From an uncultured Actinoplanes sp. (GTDB lineage: Bacteria > Actinomycetota > Actinomycetes > Mycobacteriales > Micromonosporaceae): 7,336 nucleotides of DNA. Of the stretch, positions 1 through 5,420 are shown piece by piece. Positions within the stretch are counted from its first letter, which is position 1, and each line of letters starts with the position of its first letter. The notes beneath the pieces were generated by a model. That model was given only the letters and a program-made list of their open reading frames with translations. It was not told the DNA's origin and searched no databases. The translations under genes and the position numbers were made by a program. Location of the stretch: contig CAKUMG010000266.1 in the NCBI GenBank assembly GCA_934667465.1, forward strand, positions 1 through 7,336, read 5' to 3'.

Positions 1-44
1 TCTGTGCCTGCATCGACCTTGATCGGGGCGGTTGAGGCGGCCAT
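1..44 (-). CDS. 5' end of an unidentified gene, cut by the left edge
   Basis: Only the first 14 codons and two bases of the next are visible; they read MAASTAPIKVDAGT. The start is supported by a strong Shine-Dalgarno sequence (AGGAGGA, positions 54 to 48 on the minus strand) a few bases before the ATG. The fragment is hydrophilic and shows no signal peptide or recognisable motif, so no function can be given. It follows the GlxA-type regulator gene on the same strand after a 75-base gap. That gap holds a tandem repeat that looks like an operator, so the gene may have its own control as well as possible read-through from the regulator gene. I am confident that a gene starts here; its identity is unknown. 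Confidence 0.65.
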   Translation of the reverse strand, partial: MAASTAPIKVDAGT

Positions 45-64
45 GGTTCCTCCTGCCACAAGAT

Positions 65-88
65 ACCGAAGTACCGTAGTGCCGAAGT
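65..88. promoter_or_regulatory. Three tandem 8-base repeats, candidate operator
   Basis: On the plus strand the bases read ACCGAAGT, ACCGTAGT, GCCGAAGT with no spacer, so three copies of one octamer differ from each other at one or two positions. They lie 21 to 44 bases upstream of the ATG of the minus-strand gene at 44, where a repressor or activator would sit. The sequence is notably less GC-rich than its surroundings. The regulator is unknown; the neighbouring GlxA-type protein or the product of the downstream gene are candidates. I do not see a convincing -35/-10 pair here. Confidence 0.4.
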
Positions 89-119
89 TACCAACGATGC
101 GAGTTCCGGCCAAGTGGGT

Positions 120-1094
120 TCAGCTTGCCGGCACGGTGCGGAAGGCGCGGCGGTAGGTGCTTGGGGCGACGCCGAGGGTGGAGTGGAAGTGCTGGCGGAG
201 GGCGGCGGCGCTGCCCAGCCCGGCGCGGCGGGCGACGAGGTCGACGGCGAGGTCGGTGGATTCGAGGAGTTCGCGGGCGTGGTCGACGCGCTGCTGGAGG
301 AGCCATTTGAGCGGGCTCTGGCCGGTTTCCTCGCGGAAGCGGCGGGTGAAGGTGCGGACGCTCATGCGGGCGTGGGCGGCCATCTCCTCGAGCGTGACCG
401 GGTCGGCGAGGCGGTTGCGGGCCCAGGCGCGGGTGGTGTCGGTGCTGGTGTCATTGGTGAGAGGGACCGGGCGTTCGATGTACTGCGCCTGGCCGCCCTC
501 CCGCCAGGACGGGACCACGCAGCGGCGGGCCGCCCGGTTCGCCACCTCGCTGCCGTGGTCGGTGCGGATGATGTGCAGGCACAGGTCGATCCCGGCGGCC
601 ACACCGGCCGAGGTGAGCACGGCGCCGTCGTCGACGAAGAGCACGTCCGGGTCCCAGGCCACGCGCGGGTAGAGGCGGCGCAGCCGGGGGGCGTAGTACC
701 AGTGGCTGGCCGCCGGGCGGTTGTCGAGCAGGCCCGCGGCGGCGAGGACCGAGGCGCCGGTGCAGGTGGAGATGATGCGGGCGCCGCGGGCGTGGGCGGC
801 GTGCAGGGCCTCGGCGGCGGCCGGGTCGAGGGTGCCGTCGGTCAGGGCCGGGTGGTCGTTGACGCCGGGGACGAGGACGGTGTCGGCGGTGGCCAGGGCG
901 GTGAGGTCGTGGTCGGGGGCGATGGCGAAGCCGCCGCGGGACGGCCGGACGGGGCGCCCGCCGACGCCGCAGGTCGTGACCGTGTAGAGCGGGTCGCCGT
1001 CGTCGGTCCGGGCGCTGCCGAAGACCTGCGGCGGGGTGGTCAGGTCGAAGCCGACCACGCCGGGCAGGGCCAGGAGGGTCACCGCGTGCGTCAT
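120..1094 (-). CDS. GlxA-type transcriptional regulator (DJ-1/PfpI-like domain plus AraC HTH)
   Basis: The 324-residue product has the two-domain layout of GlxA/FtrA-type AraC-family regulators. Residues about 1-170 are a DJ-1/PfpI-like amidotransferase-type fold. It begins with the typical beta strand and FDL segment (VTLLALPGVVGFDL) and carries the nucleophile-elbow segment STCTGASVLAAAGLLD with its cysteine. Residues about 225-320 are the double helix-turn-helix AraC domain: MSVRTFTRRFREETGQSP in the first HTH, and VARRAGLGSAAALRQHF followed by TLGVAPSTYRR in the second. In this family the N-terminal domain normally acts as a ligand or dimerisation module rather than a proven enzyme. I chose the ATG at 1094 because homologues usually start a few residues before the first strand; an in-frame ATG pair at 1115 would add seven residues, and neither start has a clear ribosome binding site. 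The gene is divergent from the transporter at 1166, an arrangement that often means the regulator controls the transporter. The ligand is not deducible. Confidence 0.92.
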   Translation of the reverse strand: MTHAVTLLALPGVVGFDLTTPPQVFGSARTDDGDPLYTVTTCGVGGRPVRPSRGGFAIAPDHDLTALATADTVLVPGVNDHPALTDGTLDPAAAEALHAAHARGARIISTCTGASVLAAAGLLDNRPAASHWYYAPRLRRLYPRVAWDPDVLFVDDGAVLTSAGVAAGIDLCLHIIRTDHGSEVANRAARRCVVPSWREGGQAQYIERPVPLTNDTSTDTTRAWARNRLADPVTLEEMAAHARMSVRTFTRRFREETGQSPLKWLLQQRVDHARELLESTDLAVDLVARRAGLGSAAALRQHFHSTLGVAPSTYRRAFRTVPAS

Positions 1095-1131
1095 GGCCCG
1101 ATTCTTGCGCATCATGGCCGCCCGGCCACTC

Positions 1132-1150
1132 GTCCGTTTTTCGACGGGAC
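1132..1150. promoter_or_regulatory. Imperfect dyad between regulator and transporter genes
   Basis: GTCCGT (1132-1137) and ACGGGAC (1144-1150) form an inverted repeat with one extra G in the right arm, around a T-rich centre. It lies in the 71-base region between the divergent regulator and transporter genes. The location suits an operator for the GlxA-type regulator, although AraC-family sites are often direct repeats rather than dyads. The region also holds the start signals of both genes. The call rests on position and symmetry only. Confidence 0.25.
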
Positions 1151-1152
1151 AG

Positions 1153-1158
1153 CAGAAT
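1153..1158 (+). promoter_or_regulatory. Possible -10 element for a leaderless transporter transcript
   Basis: CAGAAT ends seven bases before the GTG start of the transporter gene. It keeps the two most informative -10 positions, A at 2 and T at 6. No Shine-Dalgarno sequence lies upstream of that GTG, and leaderless mRNAs with a -10 box at this distance are common in actinobacteria. I see no good -35 at the expected spacing, so this is a tentative call. Confidence 0.25.
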
Positions 1159-1165
1159 CAGACCC

Positions 1166-2446
1166 GTGACTACACGCCGCCTGCATCCCGCCTGGCTCGT
1201 CGCCGGGGTCGCCTTCGTCGCGCTGATCGGCGCGGCCGGGTTCCGCGCCACCCCGTCGGTGCTGCTGCAGCCGCTGCACGACGAGTTCGGGTGGTCGCTC
1301 GGCACGATCTCGGCCGCGGTTTCGATCAACCTCCTGCTGTACGGGCTGACGGCCCCGTTCGCCGCGGCCCTCATGGAGAAACTGGGCATGCGGCGGGTGG
1401 TGGCCGGGGCGCTGCTGCTCGTCTCCGCGGGCAGCGGGCTGACCCTGTTCATGTCGCACAGCTGGCAGCTGCTGCTGTGCTGGGGTGTCCTGGTCGGGCT
1501 CGGCACCGGGTCGATGGCGCTCGGGTTCGTGGCGATCGTGGCGAACCGGTGGTTCGTGCGGCGCCGGGGGCTCGTCACCGGGGTGCTCACCGCGGGCGGG
1601 GCGACCGGGCAGCTGATCTTCCTGCCGCTGCTGGCCCGGCTGTCGGGCGACCACGGGTGGCGGGTGGCGGCGCTGGTGGTGGCCGGGGCGGCGCTGGCCG
1701 TCGTGCCTCTCGTGCTGTGGCGGCTGCGGGACCGGCCGGCCGAGCTGGGGGTGACCGCCTACGGTGGCGAATCAGTCATCGAGAAGCCAGCGGGCAACGC
1801 GGCCCGGAACGCGGTCACGGCGCTCGGGCAGGCGGCGCGGACCCGGGCGTTCTGGCTGCTCGCGGGCGGCTTCGCGATCTGCGGCGCGACCACGAACGGG
1901 CTCGTCGGCACGCACTTCATCCCGGCCGCGCACGACCACGGGATGGCGCCGACCACTGCCGCGTCGCTGCTGGCGCTGATCGGGCTCTTCGACATCGCGG
2001 GCACGATCGCGTCGGGCTGGCTCACCGACCGGGTGGACAGCCGGCTGCTGCTTGGCGGCTACTACGCGCTGCGCGGGCTGTCGCTGCTGGTGCTGCCGTC
2101 CCTGTTCGCCGCGACGGCCCACCCGAGCATGCTGATCTTCATCCTGTTCTACGGGCTCGATTGGGTGGCGACGGTGCCGCCGACGGTCGCGCTGTGCCGG
2201 GAGTACTTCGGCTCGCGCGGCGCCGTGGTCTTCGGCTGGGTGTTCGCCTCGCACCAGCTCGGCGCCGCGGCGGCCGCTTCGGCTGCCGGACTGGTGCGCG
2301 ACCGGCTGGGCGACTACGACTGGGCCTGGTACGGCGCCGGCGCCCTGGCCCTGCTCGCCTCGCTGCTGTCCCTGATGCTCCTGGCCGGGCGCCGACTTCG
2401 GGCCGCCGCTCCGGGCCTCGGGCTGGCGTTCGTCACGCGGGGTTGA
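1166..2446 (+). CDS. Major facilitator superfamily transporter (12 TM)
   Basis: The 426-residue product is a secondary transporter of the cytoplasmic membrane. About twelve hydrophobic segments can be traced: roughly residues 9-28, 46-69, 78-96, 101-126, 136-158, 165-186, then after a polar central loop (187-226) 228-250, 264-286, 294-314, 321-342, 353-376 and 386-408. The motif between TM8 and TM9 (GWLTDRVDSR, 284-293) is a good MFS motif-A copy. The TM2-TM3 copy is altered to MEKLGMRR (70-77), without the usual aspartate. The segment ANRWFVRRRGLVTGV (126-140) after TM4 is typical of the monocarboxylate/oxalate-formate-like branch of the superfamily, but the substrate cannot be read from it. 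GTG at 1166 is the first in-frame start able to give a complete TM1; there is no ribosome binding site. The gene is divergent from the GlxA-type regulator, its likely controller, and ends before a strong hairpin. Confidence 0.92.
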   Translation: MTTRRLHPAWLVAGVAFVALIGAAGFRATPSVLLQPLHDEFGWSLGTISAAVSINLLLYGLTAPFAAALMEKLGMRRVVAGALLLVSAGSGLTLFMSHSWQLLLCWGVLVGLGTGSMALGFVAIVANRWFVRRRGLVTGVLTAGGATGQLIFLPLLARLSGDHGWRVAALVVAGAALAVVPLVLWRLRDRPAELGVTAYGGESVIEKPAGNAARNAVTALGQAARTRAFWLLAGGFAICGATTNGLVGTHFIPAAHDHGMAPTTAASLLALIGLFDIAGTIASGWLTDRVDSRLLLGGYYALRGLSLLVLPSLFAATAHPSMLIFILFYGLDWVATVPPTVALCREYFGSRGAVVFGWVFASHQLGAAAAASAAGLVRDRLGDYDWAWYGAGALALLASLLSLMLLAGRRLRAAAPGLGLAFVTRG

Positions 2447-2471
2447 ACCACTCACGCACGTCGCCGCGTGT

Positions 2472-2509
2472 CCCGAGCCGTTCAGGCGCCGCCAGGCGCC
2501 TGGCTCGGG
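2472..2509. terminator. Bulged hairpin between convergent genes, likely bidirectional terminator
   Basis: The outer arms CCCGAGCC (2472-2479) and GGCTCGGG (2502-2509) pair perfectly, as do the inner arms AGGCGCC (2484-2490) and GGCGCCT (2495-2501). The loop is GCCA, and a four-base bulge GTTC (2480-2483) lies on the left side only. This gives 15 base pairs of very GC-rich stem. It sits 25 bases after the transporter stop and 58 bases beyond the stop of the convergent STAS gene. There is no U tract on either side, as is usual for actinobacterial terminators. Confidence 0.65.
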
Positions 2510-2567
2510 GCGCGCGGCCCTCGGCGTGAGCGACGGTCTGCACCCACCACCCAGCTACGACATCGCC

Positions 2568-2885
2568 TTAATCCTCGACCCCTACGACCTCGAGCAATCC
2601 GCTCAGGACCAGAATCTGGTGCACCCCACGCGACGGCCGTCTCAGCGCAAAATCGACACCTTCGTCCCGCGCGCGCTGGAAGCCGAAAATGATCGCCCCG
2701 AGCCCCGTGCTGTCGATGAAGGACAGCTCCGCGAGATCGACCACGACGGACCGCGGCCGCGGCTCGAGCGCCTCGACCAGGGCGACCCGCACCTGGTCCA
2801 CGTTGAGCACGTCCACCTCGCCGCGCAGGGTCACGGTGACCTCGTCGGTGTCACGATCGATGCTCGTCACGGGTTCTTCGGTCAC
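2568..2885 (-). CDS. STAS-domain anti-sigma factor antagonist (anti-anti-sigma factor)
   Basis: The 105-residue product is a single STAS domain, the usual size of SpoIIAA/RsbV-type proteins. The key segment is VVVDLAELSFIDSTGLGAI (48-66). It contains D58 and S59 of the DSTGLG motif; S59 matches the serine that an anti-sigma kinase phosphorylates. In this family the unphosphorylated form binds the anti-sigma factor and frees the sigma factor. The N-terminal strand VTVTLRGEVDVLNV is also typical. The GTG start at 2885 is preceded by AGGGAAGG (2899 to 2892) at a six-base distance. No anti-sigma kinase or sigma gene lies in the window, so the partner must be elsewhere. The gene is divergent from the NB-ARC/TPR gene, with 99 bases between the two starts, so the pair may share control. 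It is convergent with the transporter and separated from it by a strong hairpin. Confidence 0.93.
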   Translation of the reverse strand: MTEEPVTSIDRDTDEVTVTLRGEVDVLNVDQVRVALVEALEPRPRSVVVDLAELSFIDSTGLGAIIFGFQRARDEGVDFALRRPSRGVHQILVLSGLLEVVGVED

Positions 2886-2891
2886 CGGGCG

Positions 2892-2899
2892 CCTTCCCT
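2892..2899 (-). promoter_or_regulatory. Ribosome binding site of the STAS gene
   Basis: AGGGAAGG on the minus strand lies six bases before the GTG at 2885. It fixes that GTG as the start. Confidence 0.6.
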
Positions 2900-2904
2900 A
2901 AGCT

Positions 2905-2933
2905 TTCACTGTGGCGATGGTTCCACGTACGGT
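2905..2933 (+). promoter_or_regulatory. Candidate promoter for the NB-ARC/TPR gene
   Basis: TTCACT (2905-2910) and TACGGT (2928-2933) are spaced by 17 bases and fit a weak housekeeping-type -35/-10 pair. This would give a leader of about 45 bases before the GTG at 2985. The -35 box differs from TTGACA at two positions. The same 99-base region must also drive the divergent STAS gene. On that strand GGAAC (2923 to 2919), typical of an ECF -35 box, is present, but no clear matching -10 follows. The call is based on spacing and composition only. Confidence 0.3.
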
Positions 2934-2972
2934 AATCGGCAGCACGACACTAGAGGGGCCGAGCCAGCAGCA

Positions 2973-2980
2973 GGGAGGGG
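2973..2980 (+). promoter_or_regulatory. Ribosome binding site that decides the NB-ARC/TPR start
   Basis: GGGAGGGG, with its GGAGG core six bases before the GTG at 2985, selects this codon. The reading frame stays open 459 bases further upstream, but that stretch runs through the STAS gene in antisense, encodes nothing family-like and lacks a comparable signal. Confidence 0.65.
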
Positions 2981-2984
2981 CGGC

Positions 2985-5408
2985 GTGCCGATCCGGGGTG
3001 GCCTGCCGCCGCGCAATCCGCGCTTCGTCGGCCGGGAGGAACAGCTGGCCGAGGTGCGCGGGCTGCTCGGCAACGGTCCGGTAGTCCTGCTGCCGTCCGC
3101 CGACCATCAGCTCGGTGGGACGGGACGTACCCAGCTGGCCGTGGAATACGCCTACCGCTACGCGGACACCTACGATCTCGTCTGGTGGATCCCCGCCGAG
3201 CAGACCACCGGCATGCGCGCCGCACTGGTCGGGCTGGCGAGCGAGCTCAAGCTCCCGGAGGCGCGCGACATCAACCGCACGCTGGGCGCGGTGCGGGACG
3301 CGCTGAGCCGCGGCGAGCCCTACCGGAACTGGCTGGTCGTGTTCGAGAACGCGAACCGGCCCGAGGACATCAAGCCCTACCTGCCCAGCGGCGCCGGGCA
3401 CGTCCTGGTCACCTCGCGCAATCCGCGGTGGACCTCCGAGGTCGCGCAGGCGGTGCCGGTCGCCGTCTTCGACCGTACGGACAGCGTGGACTTCCTCCGC
3501 CGCCGCGCGCCCGAGCTGCCGGCAGCCGACGCGGAGCGGATCGCTTCCCGGCTCGACGACGTGCCGATGGCGCTCGAACAGGCGGCGGCGGTCCGGGCGG
3601 CGACCGGCTGGAGCGTGACCGACTATCTGCGCCGCTACGACGAGCGGGCCGCCGAGCTGGCGTTCCCCACCCCGGTCCGGGTCGCGTGGGGGCTCGCGGC
3701 CGACGCGCTGACCGAGGCGTCCCCGGCGGCGATGGAGCTGCTGCGGCTCAGCGCGTTCCTGGCCAGCGCGCCCGTCTCGTGGGAGCTGCTCTGGGCCGCC
3801 CGCGGCCTGGCCTCGGCCGAGCTGGCGCCGACCCTGCGCATCGAGCGCCGGCTCAAGGCCGCGGTCCGGCTGATCGGCCGGTACGGGCTGGCGGAGCTCG
3901 ATCCACCGGGGGCGAGTCTGACCGTGCACCCGCTGGTGCGCGGCATGCTCGGGCAGCAGCTGACCTCGGAGCGGCACGCCGCGCTGCTGCGCACGGTCCG
4001 GGCGATGCTCGCGGCCGCGGATCCCGGCGACCCGGACAACCCGGCGCACTGGGCCCGCTACGCCGACATCGTGCCGCACCTGGTCCACTCCGACGTGCTG
4101 GGCGGCGACAGCGAGGAGGTCCGCCAGCTCGTCGTCAACTGCATCCGCTTCCTGTACGCGCGCGGCGACTACGACTCGAGCCGTGACCTGGCCTCGCACG
4201 CGGTCGCCCGGTGGCGCGACAGCCTCGGCGAGACCGACGAGCAGACCCTGCTGGCCTCGTTCCACCTCGCGAACGCGCTGCGGGCGGTGGGTCGCACCGC
4301 GGACGCCCGCGCCCTGAACGCGCAGACCCTCCGGTCGCAGCGGGAGGTGCTCGGCGTCGACGACGAGTCGACCCTGGCGACGGCGAACAGCGTCGGCGCG
4401 GACCTGCGCATGCAGGGCCACTTCGGCCAGGCCCGCCAGCTCGACGCGGACAACCTGGTGCGCTACCGGCGGCTGTTCGGCGAGGGTTTCCCGACGGCGT
4501 TGCGCTGCGCCAACAACCTGGCCGCGGACCTGCGCCTGCTCGGCGACTTCCGGGGTGCCCGGGCGCTCGACGAGCAGGTCCTGCGGCATCGGCAGGTCAT
4601 CTTCGTGGAGGGGCATCCGGAGACGCTGTCGTCGCGGGCCGAGCTGGCCTTCGACCTGTACGGGCTGGGCGACTACGCGGGCGCCGCCGCCCTGCTCGCG
4701 GCGACGGGCCACTTCGAGGCGCTCGGGCCGGACCATCCGATGGCGCTCTGGGCCGGGCGGTTCGCGGCGATGGCGGCCCGGCGTGCCGGGAGCCCGGACG
4801 CGCGGTCGCGGGCCGCCGCCAATGTGGAGCTTTATCGGCAGAAGTTCGGCGACCTGAGCGTCGAGACCCTGGCCGCGGTGGTGTCGCTCGCCAATTGCGC
4901 GGTCGGCGACGGCGACTTCGACCAGGCCCACCTGCTGCTGGAGCGTGCGGTCGGCCGCTACCACGCGGTCCTGGGCGACGACCATCCGTTCACCCTCGCT
5001 GCGGCCGCCGACCTGGCCGTCGTCGCGCGCGCCACCGGACGGTACGCGGAGGCGCGCACGATCGACGACGAGGCGCTCGGCGGCCTGCGACGCAGTGTCG
5101 GCGCCGACCACCCGTTCACGCTGAGCTGCGCCAACGGGCTGGCCGCGGACCTGCTCGCCCTGGGGGAGGCGCAGCAGGCCCGGGAGATCGCCCACGACAC
5201 CCTGACCCGCTCACGGGCCCTGCGCGGCGCCGACCACCCGGACACGCTGGCCTGCGCGTTCAACGTGGCGCTCGACGCCGGGGACGAGACGGCGCTCGAT
5301 GCGGCGCTCGCAGATCTGCGCAAGGCCTACGGCGAGGTGCACCCCGTCCCGGCTCGGGCGGCGGCCGGCGTGCGGCTGGAGACCGAGATCGAGCTGCCGC
5401 CGCTTTAG
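2985..5408 (+). CDS. NB-ARC and TPR protein, FxsT-like (FxSxx-COOH system tetratricopeptide repeat protein)
   Basis: The 807-residue soluble product is a STAND-type protein. It starts with the family-typical PPRNPRFVGREEQL (8-21), then an NB-ARC domain (about 15-205), a winged-helix/arm region (about 215-330) ending in VHPLVR (314-319), and a C-terminal TPR array (416-785). The segments YDLVWWIPAEQ (63-73), VLVTSRNPRW (140-149), VPMALEQAAA (193-202) and AMELLRLSAFLAS (249-261) match what I know of FxsT proteins. These accompany a small FxSxx-COOH precursor and a radical-SAM maturase; their exact role is not established. None of the other system genes is in the window. The P-loop is altered. 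Where relatives read HGMGGVGKT, this protein has HQLGGTGRT (41-49), with Q42 for the first glycine and R48 for the catalytic-site lysine. Walker B reads LVVFENAN (117-124), with E121 where FDNAD is usual. Nucleotide binding may persist, but hydrolysis is doubtful. The start is set by GGGAGGGG. The gene is divergent from the STAS gene and convergent with the GGDEF-EAL gene, 12 bases away. I am sure of the architecture and less sure of the FxsT assignment. Confidence 0.88.
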   Translation: MPIRGGLPPRNPRFVGREEQLAEVRGLLGNGPVVLLPSADHQLGGTGRTQLAVEYAYRYADTYDLVWWIPAEQTTGMRAALVGLASELKLPEARDINRTLGAVRDALSRGEPYRNWLVVFENANRPEDIKPYLPSGAGHVLVTSRNPRWTSEVAQAVPVAVFDRTDSVDFLRRRAPELPAADAERIASRLDDVPMALEQAAAVRAATGWSVTDYLRRYDERAAELAFPTPVRVAWGLAADALTEASPAAMELLRLSAFLASAPVSWELLWAARGLASAELAPTLRIERRLKAAVRLIGRYGLAELDPPGASLTVHPLVRGMLGQQLTSERHAALLRTVRAMLAAADPGDPDNPAHWARYADIVPHLVHSDVLGGDSEEVRQLVVNCIRFLYARGDYDSSRDLASHAVARWRDSLGETDEQTLLASFHLANALRAVGRTADARALNAQTLRSQREVLGVDDESTLATANSVGADLRMQGHFGQARQLDADNLVRYRRLFGEGFPTALRCANNLAADLRLLGDFRGARALDEQVLRHRQVIFVEGHPETLSSRAELAFDLYGLGDYAGAAALLAATGHFEALGPDHPMALWAGRFAAMAARRAGSPDARSRAAANVELYRQKFGDLSVETLAAVVSLANCAVGDGDFDQAHLLLERAVGRYHAVLGDDHPFTLAAAADLAVVARATGRYAEARTIDDEALGGLRRSVGADHPFTLSCANGLAADLLALGEAQQAREIAHDTLTRSRALRGADHPDTLACAFNVALDAGDETALDAALADLRKAYGEVHPVPARAAAGVRLETEIELPPL
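4230..5339 (+). repeat. TPR-coding repeat array inside the NB-ARC/TPR gene
   Basis: Residues 416-785 form about nine units of roughly 40-42 residues, of the kinesin-light-chain-like type (TPR_10/TPR_12). Each unit ends with a short stretch such as LGDDHPFTL or RGADHPDTL. The DHPxTL hinge is clear at units 7, 8 and 9. It is decayed at units 4-5 (PDHPMALWAG) and at unit 6 (LSVETL), and unit 9 is shortened. Units 3 and 8 are the most alike: CANNLAADL at 508-516 and CANGLAADL at 715-723. Confidence 0.8.
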
Positions 5409-5420
5409 GAGGCGTGCTTG

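Noticed and set aside
114..1169. A 351-codon plus-strand open frame opposite the GlxA-type regulator
   Set aside because: It is Gly/Ala/Val-rich with no motif, while the opposite strand encodes a complete two-domain regulator.
451..1590. A 379-codon minus-strand open frame spanning the regulator and transporter genes
   Set aside because: It crosses two well-supported genes and becomes a Pro/Arg-rich repeat-like sequence, as expected of a shadow frame.
2447..2900. A short FxSxx-COOH-type precursor peptide near the FxsT-like gene
   Set aside because: None of the small frames here ends with the F-x-S-x-x pattern; the only credible gene in the interval is the STAS protein, which ends in GVED.
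2526..2984. The upstream extension of the NB-ARC/TPR reading frame, which would give a 960-residue protein
   Set aside because: It runs antisense through the whole STAS gene, has no family-like sequence, and the GTG at 2985 has a strong ribosome binding site directly before the conserved N-terminal motif.
2886..2984. An ECF-type promoter for the STAS gene using GGAAC at 2923 to 2919
   Set aside because: The expected -10 position reads GCTTAG-like sequence close to the ribosome binding site and does not match known -10 boxes well enough to list.
2898..5195. A 765-codon minus-strand open frame opposite the NB-ARC/TPR gene
   Set aside because: It is low-complexity and Arg/Gln/Val-rich, covers a clearly coding opposite frame, and has no domain signature.
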